NCBI GenBank assembly: GCA_031288055.1
Contig: JAITSD010000025.1
Span: 1-6,140, forward strand
From: Candidatus Opitulatrix roisinitermitis
Lineage (GTDB): Bacteria > Actinomycetota > Actinomycetes > Actinomycetales > Bifidobacteriaceae
DNA: 6,140 nucleotides
Direction: 5' to 3'
Numbering within the stretch: the stretch's first letter is position 1; every line of letters starts with the position of its first letter. This document shows, one piece after another, positions 1 through 4,820 of this stretch. The notes under the pieces were generated by a model, which saw only the letters and a program-made list of their open reading frames with translations, was not told where the DNA came from and made no database searches. The position numbers and the translations under genes were made by a program.

Positions 1-779
1 TTATTGTTTTAGCTCATGCTTTTTTTTATAATAATGCTGGTTTAATTATATTTCTATTATATATAATAAGTGTTTTATTCATAATTGGTATTAGTTTAAT
101 TTGCAAAGTAATCCGTCAATTATATAATAAAAAAATAGCTTTACCGAAAAATAGAGTTTCAGCTTTTGTTATTCATTTACCTGTTTATCAAATACCTAAG
201 TTTGGTTTTATATTTAAATCATCTTTAACTAAGTTAACTAATTTTTTATGGGGAGCAGGTCGCGTTATTATTTGTGTTTTAGCAATTATGTGGTGCTTAC
301 AAGCTATACCTGTGCCAAATGATAATCAAACAGCTGAAACTTTTGGCAATGTTAATAATATACATAACTCTGTTTATGGACTAATAGCTGATAAAACAGC
401 TCCGCTATTTGCTCCAGCTGGTTTTGGTGATTGGCATTTATCACAAGCTATTATTAGCGGATTTTTAGCTAAAGAAGTAGTTTTAGGTTCACTAAGTAAT
501 GCTTATGCAATTGATGAAGTTAAAACTGTGTCTGATAATAATACTTTGACTGGCAGTTTACAAAATACTATGAATAATGCATCTGGCGGGCATGTTGATT
601 TAGCAGCTTTTTCTTTTATGCTATTTGTGCTTTTATACATACCTTGTTTGGCTACCGTTATAGGTATAAAAAGTGAATTTGGTATAAGGCAATCATTAAT
701 TACGGTTTTAGTGTCACTGTCATTAGCTTATATTTTTAGTGTTTTATTTTATCAGATAGGGATTATTTTATTAGGTTGA
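1..779 (+). CDS. feoB: Ferrous iron transport protein B, C-terminal part (5' end outside window)
   Basis: This is the C-terminal third (258 codons, reading from base 3) of FeoB, the inner-membrane Fe(II) permease; the N-terminal GTPase domain lies off the left edge. Family landmarks in order are: a membrane segment near residues 14-35 of the fragment; HLPVYQIP (58-65), matching the conserved [ME]LPxYxxP that precedes the second Gate domain; an amphipathic stretch and GAGRVII helix (84-90); AKEVVLGS (156-163), matching AKEVVVGT of E. coli FeoB; and FVLLYIPC (208-215), with the conserved gate cysteine encoded at 645-647. A last hydrophobic helix ends in YQIGIILLG just before TGA. The open frame has no start here, and the ATG at 288 is internal to the Gate region. 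The usual Glu of the ELP motif is His in this copy. The assignment is secure; organism-level details are not. Confidence 0.95.
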   Translation, partial: IVLAHAFFYNNAGLIIFLLYIISVLFIIGISLICKVIRQLYNKKIALPKNRVSAFVIHLPVYQIPKFGFIFKSSLTKLTNFLWGAGRVIICVLAIMWCLQAIPVPNDNQTAETFGNVNNIHNSVYGLIADKTAPLFAPAGFGDWHLSQAIISGFLAKEVVLGSLSNAYAIDEVKTVSDNNTLTGSLQNTMNNASGGHVDLAAFSFMLFVLLYIPCLATVIGIKSEFGIRQSLITVLVSLSLAYIFSVLFYQIGIILLG

Positions 780-785
780 AAGTTT

Positions 786-977
786 ATGACCAATAATTTA
801 ACTTGTGAAATAGAGCAGTTGCCAGTATGGCAATTAGCTAAAAAATTAGATATTAGCTACGATTTTGCTAGATTTCTTAAAAGTGAAGTTAATATAAATA
901 GAACTTTTTTAACTTGTAATACCTGTATTTTAAAATGTCCTTTAAACAAATATGGTAAAAACTGGATAAGGTCATAA
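786..977 (+). CDS. Small FeoC-like protein with clustered cysteines
   Basis: A 63-aa protein begins 6 nt after the feoB stop and is read in the same frame as feoB. FeoC proteins are small winged-helix partners encoded after feoB in enterobacteria and carry a C-terminal cysteine cluster that can hold an Fe-S cluster. Here residues 13-35 (PVWQLAKKLDISYDFARFLK region) look like a helix-turn-helix. Residues 44-52 read CNTCILKCP, a CX2CX3C-P cluster followed by basic residues (NKYGKNW). E. coli FeoC has a comparable but differently spaced CX4CX2CP. The short length, position and cysteines support a FeoC-like role in FeoB function, but the overall sequence is too diverged for me to assign the family firmly. 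The start is the first ATG after feoB; only a weak purine stretch (AGG at 773-775, GAAAG at 778-782) precedes it, so translational coupling is likely. Its last 6 bases overlap the stop of the opposing gene. Confidence 0.6.
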   Translation: MTNNLTCEIEQLPVWQLAKKLDISYDFARFLKSEVNINRTFLTCNTCILKCPLNKYGKNWIRS

Positions 978-1361
978 TTTATAGTCAAAAATTTTATTAA
1001 CTATTTTAAAATCCGAATTATTTTTATCTAAATCAGCGATTTTATAATATAGTAAACGCCAATAATTATTTACAAAAATAAATTTTAAACTCATAGGATA
1101 TAAGTTATTTTGACTATCTAACACAATAGCCGCAAATATTTTATTGGTTATTAATCTATTTATAACTAAAGAACAAACGCGATCAACAGGTTTATCATAA
1201 CGATATTTAAAAACATTTATGGCACATTGAATAATTTGGTTATTAGAATAGTGTTTATACATGTTTTTTCGTAGGCGTTTTAAACCTTTAATATAATTAT
1301 CGCTCATAGAAAATTGTAAATAATGGCAATTATCTACTTGGTTTTTAGATATTAAATTCAT
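972..1361 (-). CDS. Hypothetical protein, 129 aa, unrecognised
   Basis: I do not recognise this protein. It is basic, rich in Asn, Lys, Tyr and Ile, and has no signal peptide, membrane helix or repeated motif. The segment around residues 25-75 (RLRKNMYKHYSNNQII through CSLVINRLI) looks helical. Residues 75-110 look like alternating strands (FAAIVLDSQ, LYPMSLKFIFV, YWRLLYYKIADL). That would fit a small compact cytoplasmic domain, but this is an impression only. A good promoter (TTGACT, 18 nt, TATACT) ends exactly 6 nt before the ATG, which favours this start and a leaderless message over the internal Met at residue 19. It ends in TGA at 972-974, inside the last codons of the convergent feoC-like gene, so the two share 6 bp. 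Base use is like the neighbours. Confidence 0.65.
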   Translation of the reverse strand: MNLISKNQVDNCHYLQFSMSDNYIKGLKRLRKNMYKHYSNNQIIQCAINVFKYRYDKPVDRVCSLVINRLITNKIFAAIVLDSQNNLYPMSLKFIFVNNYWRLLYYKIADLDKNNSDFKIVNKIFDYKL

Positions 1362-1367
1362 GCTAAT

Positions 1368-1397
1368 AGTATAAATATTCGTTAAGATTTAAGTCAA
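1368..1397 (-). promoter_or_regulatory. Promoter of the 129-aa gene, probably giving leaderless mRNA
   Basis: On the minus strand, TTGACT (1397-1392) and TATACT (1373-1368) are separated by 18 nt. Each differs from the sigma-70 consensus at one base. The -10 ends 6 nt before the ATG at 1361-1359, which would place transcription initiation at or next to the start codon. No Shine-Dalgarno sequence lies between. This is the best-formed promoter in the window and lies in the 83-bp gap downstream of trpS. Confidence 0.65.
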
Positions 1398-1444
1398 TTA
1401 ATTAATAGATTGTTGAAAGTAAAAAAAGCTTTATTATTGCAAAA

Positions 1445-2500
1445 TTAGTATTTTAAATTCATGGCTGACTTAACTTCATTTAAAGTTTGATTGGCAATTT
1501 CGTTAGCCTTTTTATTGCCTTGAGTAATTATATCGCTTATATAGGATTTATCTTGGCTAATTTCAAAACGCTTTTGTCTAAACTCAGCAAAATAATCATT
1601 AACTGCTTGGCTAGTAAATTTCTTTAAAGCTCCAGCCCCAGACATACCTATGTCTTTGGCTATAGTTTTGGCGTTTTGTCCGGTGGTTAAAGCTGCTGTG
1701 GATAATAAAGCAGCTATTTCAGGTCTATTTTCCGGATCATAAGTGATATTTTTCTCAGAATCACTTTTTGATTTTTTAATAATTTCATTTGTTTGTTCTG
1801 AGGTGAAAGACAGTTGAATAGAATTATTAAAACTTTTAGACATTTTCCGGCCGTCTAAACCAGTTATATATGGAGAATTACTTAATAATCCATAAGGTTG
1901 GGGAAAAATTGTTTTATATCTTTCATTAAATCGACGAGCAATAGTTCTGCATATTTCAATGTGTGGTAGTTGGTCTTTACCCACAGGTACTATATTAGCT
2001 TTACAAAATAAAATATCAGCTGCTTGGTGTATGGGATATGTTAGCAAAAGGCCCGATAATCCTTTATTGCTGGCGTCTAATTCAGCTTTAACGGTGGGGT
2101 TACGGCGTAATTCACTATCTGAAACTAATGATAAAAACGGTATAAATAATTCGTTTAATTCTGGAATAGCACTTTGCGTAAAAATAGTGGTTTTATTTGG
2201 ATCTATACCAGCTGCTAAATAATCTAAAATATTTGAGTAGACATAATTTTGTATATTGCTGGTATTATTTCTATCAGTTATAACTTGTAAGTCAGCAATT
2301 AATAAATATGTTTTAACACCTAAGTTTTGTAATTTGACTCTTTGAGATATAGAACCAAAGTAATGTCCTATGTGCAAATGACCAGTCGGTCTATCGCCAG
2401 TTAAACAGGTATATTTTTTGGGATTTTGCTTTATTCGAATTTTAATTTTATCTGAAGCTGCTAGGCTGGTTTCATAAGTATTTTCATAAGTCTGGGACAT
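1445..2500 (-). CDS. trpS: Tryptophanyl-tRNA synthetase
   Basis: This cytoplasmic class I aminoacyl-tRNA synthetase charges tRNA-Trp using ATP. The protein is 351 aa, slightly longer than the usual 330-340. Both class I signatures are intact: GDRPTGHLHIGHYFGS at residues 35-50 (HIGH at 43-46) and GRKMSKS at 217-223. Other TrpRS landmarks are RNPTVKAE (133-140), YPIHQAADIL (155-164) and VPVGKDQLPHIE (171-182), which form the tryptophan and dimer-side pocket. The GDRPTG form belongs to a TrpRS type different from the SGIQPSG type of E. coli. About 30 residues precede the Rossmann core. Met1 is the only Met before residue 220, so the start is not in doubt. A TGTTAAAAT box ends 6 nt before the ATG and no ribosome-binding site is visible. 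The next gene upstream on the same strand ends 73 bp away. Confidence 0.97.
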   Translation of the reverse strand: MSQTYENTYETSLAASDKIKIRIKQNPKKYTCLTGDRPTGHLHIGHYFGSISQRVKLQNLGVKTYLLIADLQVITDRNNTSNIQNYVYSNILDYLAAGIDPNKTTIFTQSAIPELNELFIPFLSLVSDSELRRNPTVKAELDASNKGLSGLLLTYPIHQAADILFCKANIVPVGKDQLPHIEICRTIARRFNERYKTIFPQPYGLLSNSPYITGLDGRKMSKSFNNSIQLSFTSEQTNEIIKKSKSDSEKNITYDPENRPEIAALLSTAALTTGQNAKTIAKDIGMSGAGALKKFTSQAVNDYFAEFRQKRFEISQDKSYISDIITQGNKKANEIANQTLNEVKSAMNLKY

Positions 2501-2506
2501 AAAATA

Positions 2507-2515
2507 ATTTTAACA
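2507..2515 (-). promoter_or_regulatory. Extended -10-like box of trpS
   Basis: The minus strand reads TGTTAAAAT (2515-2507): a TGn extension followed by TAAAAT, ending exactly 6 nt before the trpS ATG. No convincing -35 hexamer is visible 16-18 nt further upstream, where the sequence is A/T only. The whole 2501-2573 gap is very AT-rich, so a chance match is possible. The case rests on the same 6-nt spacing seen at the other minus-strand genes. Confidence 0.4.
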
Positions 2516-2573
2516 TAATTTTAATAGTTATTTTTTAAGGTATTAAAACAGGTTAAAGCTATTTAAAAGAAAA

Positions 2574-3239
2574 CTATCGAATTCTTTCAATTATCATACT
2601 CCAACCAGAATATCCATTAAGATCTATCCAAATAAAAAGCGTAATATCTTGTGATGTTGTAATTGATGAATATCCTGAAGAGTCCATATTAGCTTGGGGT
2701 ATAGTAAACAATACATTAGTTTTGGTTGTATCAGAACAACTTCTACCGTTATAATTCGTGTAGAATAATGTAACATAAGAACAGCTCCACTCTCGTGAAG
2801 TAAATTTAATTTGCCTTTTACTATAATTAAAAACAACATTCATTACTGTGTGATCATCACTACCTGCAAACTCAAGCTTTGTTTTTTGGTATGGTTCTAG
2901 CCAATCTGATGAGATATAGCCTGTTACATTCCCCGAACCTAATAAAGATTGTCCAAAAACCCTTTTAATATTCGTGCCGCTAACCAAAGTTTCCTGGGCG
3001 TTTAAATTAGTTCTAGCTCCGCTGGTCGAATTGCTGCCCGTCCCGCCTTTAGCCACTGGCAAAACAGTGGATGACGAAGCGGCATTAACTTGTGATAAAT
3101 TGCCACTTACAAAAGTTACTATACCGAATAAAAATAAACAAAGAAAAGCCCCTAATCTTTTAAAGCCGAACTTATTACAAGTTTTTCTAATTTCTATATT
3201 ATTTTTTCTATTTTCTATATTAGTTTTTCTAATTTCCAT
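2574..3239 (-). CDS. Secreted protein with phage-tail-fibre-like GGTG shaft (copy 1)
   Basis: A 221-aa predicted exported protein. Residues 1-29 form an unusually long basic n-region built from three 7-aa repeats (EIRKTNI, ENRKNNI, EIRKTCN). A hydrophobic core follows at 30-45, with a signal-peptidase I site after VNA (51-53). The mature part starts ASSSTVLPVAKGGTG (54-68), GARTNLNA, then ETLVSGTNIKRVFGQSLLGSGNVT (83-106). These motifs are typical of the shaft of phage tail fibres. Residues 107-221 form a unique, probably beta-rich head with two cysteines (153, 168) that could form a disulfide outside the cell. No sorting signal or C-terminal anchor is visible. The start is fixed by the conserved upstream block, which ends at the same distance from the ATG as in the paralogue. 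The gene ends in TAG. Surface or secreted adhesin is an inference; the molecular target is unknown. Confidence 0.75.
   Translation of the reverse strand: MEIRKTNIENRKNNIEIRKTCNKFGFKRLGAFLCLFLFGIVTFVSGNLSQVNAASSSTVLPVAKGGTGSNSTSGARTNLNAQETLVSGTNIKRVFGQSLLGSGNVTGYISSDWLEPYQKTKLEFAGSDDHTVMNVVFNYSKRQIKFTSREWSCSYVTLFYTNYNGRSCSDTTKTNVLFTIPQANMDSSGYSSITTSQDITLFIWIDLNGYSGWSMIIERIR
3019..3092 (-). repeat. Shared 74-bp coding segment, copy in gene 1
   Basis: This segment encodes the end of the signal peptide and the first GGTG module (QVNAASSSTVLPVAKGGTG and the following S/N/G residues). It aligns without gaps to 3923-3996 in the paralogue with 10 mismatches in 74, most of them silent or conservative. 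Similarity drops sharply on both sides. It is G+C-richer than the surrounding sequence. Confidence 0.8.
3174..3236 (-). repeat. Three tandem 21-bp repeats in the signal-peptide n-region
   Basis: Immediately after the start codon, three 21-bp units (3236-3216, 3215-3195, 3194-3174) encode EIRKTNI, ENRKNNI and EIRKTCN. Units 1 and 2 differ at 3 bases; unit 3 matches unit 1 over its first 15 bases. The paralogue at 3343-4074 lacks them and goes straight from Met-Ser-Ile-Lys-Lys into its hydrophobic core. The unit length keeps the frame, so copy-number change would lengthen or shorten the cytoplasmic tail of the signal peptide without a frameshift. Confidence 0.8.
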
Positions 3240-3245
3240 ACTAAA

Positions 3246-3251
3246 ATTATT
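3246..3251 (-). promoter_or_regulatory. -10-like AATAAT of fibre-like gene 1
   Basis: AATAAT on the minus strand (5 of 6 matches to TATAAT) ends exactly 6 nt before the ATG at 3239-3237, the same spacing as at the other minus-strand genes here. The T tract lies immediately upstream, where the -10/-35 spacer would be. Only a poor -35 candidate (around 3269-3275) can be found. Confidence 0.45.
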
Positions 3252-3253
3252 TC

Positions 3254-3264
3254 AAAAAAAAAAA
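3254..3264 (-). repeat. Homopolymeric T11 tract in presumed promoter spacer
   Basis: Eleven consecutive A on the plus strand (T on the coding strand) lie 14-24 nt upstream of the start codon, between the -10-like box and the presumed -35 region. The duplicate block has 12. Tracts of this length are prone to slipped-strand mispairing, and at this position a length change would alter promoter spacing. Confidence 0.9.
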
Positions 3265-3280
3265 CACTTAATAGCCTGAT

Positions 3281-3297
3281 AATTTTATAATAAAATT
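3281..3297. repeat. 17-bp inverted repeat, copy A
   Basis: AATTTTATAATAAAATT is a perfect palindrome: 7-bp arms around a 3-nt centre. It is kept in the second block with one base changed near the centre and 6-bp arms. Relative to the presumed start of transcription it lies at about -42 to -58, a place where an activator or the alpha subunit of RNA polymerase could bind. No T tract directly follows the stem, so it is not a typical intrinsic terminator. Confidence 0.55.
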
Positions 3298-3342
3298 GTT
3301 AGAAAATATTTAAATTTGTTATCTGAAAGGACAGTAATTCCC

Positions 3343-4074
3343 TTAATTATATGTGGCACATTTTGCACCGCTAACATCAACTGCATCGCTTGGTTTATTC
3401 CATAGTATTTCTGGCACAAATGAGTCAGGATTCATATAAGATCCATATTCGGTCCATTGAATATTTGTTGAGCTTGTGTATATGGCAGCTTTTAAATATA
3501 AATTAAAAGTGTCACCATTCGTGATATAGAAGCCTATAACAGCAGAAGCAGCACAACTGCCCATTGTTTGATATATAATAAATACGGGTTTAGTACTTCT
3601 AGGCCATAAGTATATAGTAAACTTTTTTTGATCTGTGCTAGAAACACCCCCTAAACCTGTAACTTCAATTATTTGATAATGGTCTTCATATATTACAGAT
3701 GCTCCCATATTCCCGTGCATAACTTTAAAATAGGGCGTATTTCCCCAGTTATCCCAACTCCTATATTTATAGATTCTAGGTATTTGCAAATTAGTCTTAG
3801 CTTGAGAAATATTTGTGCCTCCTGTGCCGCCATTAGCTATTGGCACAGATCCAGTTAATTGAGAAGCTGGTAATTTGCCAGAATAATTAGCAAAATTTGT
3901 CCCTAAAATATTTGTGGCTGCCCCGCTAGCCGAATTGTTGCCTGTGCCGCCTTTAGCTATTGGCAAAACAGTAGATGATGAAGCCGCATTAACTTGAGTG
4001 AAACAACTATTAATAAATCCCAAAATTGCTAATAAAAATGCACTAGTTAGGACACCATATTTTTTAATACTCAT
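3343..4074 (-). CDS. Secreted protein with two phage-tail-fibre-like GGTG modules (copy 2)
   Basis: A 243-aa predicted exported protein paralogous to the one at 2574-3239. A standard signal peptide (MSIKK, hydrophobic core 8-22) is cleaved after VNA (28-30). The cysteine at residue 24 is not in a good lipobox. The mature part has ASSSTVLPIAKGGTG (31-45), GTNFANYSGKLPASQLTGSVP (58-78) and a second module IANGGTG...AKTNLQI (79-98). These are motifs typical of phage tail-fibre shafts. Residues 99-243 form a Trp/Tyr-rich head unrelated by eye to that of copy 1, with two cysteines (174, 239), the last near the C-terminus (GAKCATYN). No C-terminal anchor is visible. The start is supported by the conserved upstream block. 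An extracellular binding role is inferred from the architecture only. The gene ends in TAA, 12 bp before the regulatory block of the next gene. Confidence 0.75.
   Translation of the reverse strand: MSIKKYGVLTSAFLLAILGFINSCFTQVNAASSSTVLPIAKGGTGNNSASGAATNILGTNFANYSGKLPASQLTGSVPIANGGTGGTNISQAKTNLQIPRIYKYRSWDNWGNTPYFKVMHGNMGASVIYEDHYQIIEVTGLGGVSSTDQKKFTIYLWPRSTKPVFIIYQTMGSCAASAVIGFYITNGDTFNLYLKAAIYTSSTNIQWTEYGSYMNPDSFVPEILWNKPSDAVDVSGAKCATYN
3923..3996 (-). repeat. Shared 74-bp coding segment, copy in gene 2
   Basis: Gap-free counterpart of 3019-3092 (64 of 74 identical), encoding QVNAASSSTVLPIAKGGTG and the residues that follow. Together with the upstream block it marks the conserved front of the cassette, while the signal-peptide core and the head differ between the two genes. 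Confidence 0.8.
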
Positions 4075-4080
4075 ACTAGA

Positions 4081-4086
4081 ATTATT
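4081..4086 (-). promoter_or_regulatory. -10-like AATAAT of fibre-like gene 2
   Basis: The hexamer and 6-nt distance to the ATG (4074-4072) are identical to those of the paralogue, although the flanking bases have changed. The conservation of both hexamer and spacing supports a promoter function. The -35 region is weak, as in copy A. Confidence 0.45.
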
Positions 4087-4088
4087 CC

Positions 4089-4100
4089 AAAAAAAAAAAA
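4089..4100 (-). repeat. Homopolymeric T12 tract in presumed promoter spacer
   Basis: Twelve consecutive A on the plus strand (T on the coding strand) occur at the same place as the 11-nt tract of copy A. The one-base difference between the two otherwise conserved blocks is what slippage would produce. Confidence 0.9.
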
Positions 4101-4117
4101 CGGTTAATAGCCCTGAT

Positions 4118-4134
4118 AATTTTCTAATAAAATT
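4118..4134. repeat. 17-bp inverted repeat, copy B
   Basis: AATTTTCTAATAAAATT has 6-bp perfect arms around a 5-nt centre. It matches the palindrome at 3281-3297 except for one base (A to C) near the centre, so the arms are intact in both copies. Confidence 0.5.
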
Positions 4135-4193
4135 GTTAGAAAATATTTAAATTTGTTAACTGAAAGGGTGGCGGTCCTGATTTTAAAATTTAA

Positions 4194-4820
4194 TTATTTT
4201 TTAACTTTAATTCTGGTGTTATCATTAATATCAGTATTGGTAATTAAAAATGTTCTGGAAGCTTCATTTTGTACATAAATAAAATGGCCGTTCCATATTG
4301 TGCTATTAAACATATCAGATTTGTTGTAAGCTGTATAATTGGTTAAATCAGTGTTAGTCCAGTCAATATCACTATTTAATTCAGTACCTAAAAACATAAA
4401 ACTCATATTAGTTGCCACACTTCCAAACCCCGCAGGCAAAGAAAAGTTGGTAGTTGGTAAAACAGCTCCGTAAAACACACGACTCATATTAGTTGCTACA
4501 CCTCCAAATCCCGCAGGCAATGAAAACCCGGTTGGTAACGAAGCAAAATAAAACATAGCATTCATACTAGTGGTCTTAGACCCAAACCCCGCAGGCAATG
4601 TAATATTCTTTAGTTTACTATTTCTAAACATATAGTCCATATTAGTAATACCAGAACAATCTAAATTAGTTAAATTAATATCAACCCCAGTAGTTATAGA
4701 TAAATTAGCAAATAAATAAGAACTGTCAGAATTGGTTATCGCCCTACCATTAGCACCTATAATAATTTCAGTATTATTTACCACGCAAGCTAAAACAGAA
4801 TTATCATTATTGGCTGATAC
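4194..4820 (-). repeat. BspA-like protein: long repeat unit 3 (208 aa, three inner modules, truncated end)
   Basis: Three inner modules are present (LPAGFGSKTTSMNAMF, LPAGFGGVATNMSRVF, LPAGFGSVATNMSFMF). The unit stops after RIKVKK, so the linker of about 45 aa that ends units 1 and 2 (through TKISWQ and LPTCAS) is missing. DNA homology to unit 1 ends exactly at the last sense codon (4197 against 5547). Confidence 0.85.

Larger units (their letters stand above)
3240..3330 (-). repeat. Duplicated upstream regulatory block, copy A
   Basis: This is 91 bp of noncoding sequence directly upstream of the copy-1 fibre-like gene. It matches 4075-4167 with 6 substitutions and two 1-bp indels (about 91% identical by hand alignment). 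From the ATG outward it holds a 6-nt gap, a -10-like AATAAT, an 11-nt T tract (coding strand), CTATTA, a 17-bp inverted repeat, and an AT-rich stretch that could act as an UP element. It ends at CCTTTCAG. It begins only 12 bp after the stop of the next gene upstream, so it fills nearly the whole intergenic gap. Noncoding identity is as high as or higher than that of the coding segment the genes share, which points to regulatory constraint or recent conversion. Confidence 0.8.
4075..4167 (-). repeat. Duplicated upstream regulatory block, copy B
   Basis: This is 93 bp of noncoding sequence directly upstream of the copy-2 gene, homologous along its whole length to 3240-3330. The two extra bases are one more T in the homopolymer and one more C in the run at 4111-4113. 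The order of elements is the same: 6-nt gap, AATAAT, T12, CTATTA, inverted repeat, AT-rich stretch, CCTTTCAG. It starts 26 bp after the stop of the BspA-like gene. Confidence 0.8.

Noticed and set aside
288..779. A separate 163-aa gene starting at the ATG at 288
   Set aside because: The frame is open leftward to base 3 and the upstream residues match the FeoB Gate region (HLPVYQIP), so this ATG is internal.
1398..1444. Intrinsic terminator after trpS (T7 run near 1421-1427)
   Set aside because: Only a 2-bp GC-containing stem or a short AAAGCTTT palindrome precedes the T run; too weak to call.
1959..2222. Plus-strand 87-aa reading frame within trpS
   Set aside because: It lies entirely opposite the conserved catalytic core of TrpRS, so it is a shadow.
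2974..3279. Plus-strand 101-aa reading frame opposite fibre-like gene 1
   Set aside because: Antisense to the GGTG module, signal peptide and promoter block; its hydrophobic end is the reverse of the A/T-rich repeats.
3240..3300. The palindrome plus T tract as an intrinsic terminator for the upstream gene
   Set aside because: About 16 nt separate the stem from the T run and the stem is pure A/T; placement right before the start codon and conservation of the -10 spacing fit a promoter better.
2574..4074. Prophage tail-fibre genes
   Set aside because: The proteins carry signal peptides with SPase sites and there are no tail, chaperone, lysis or integrase genes in the window.
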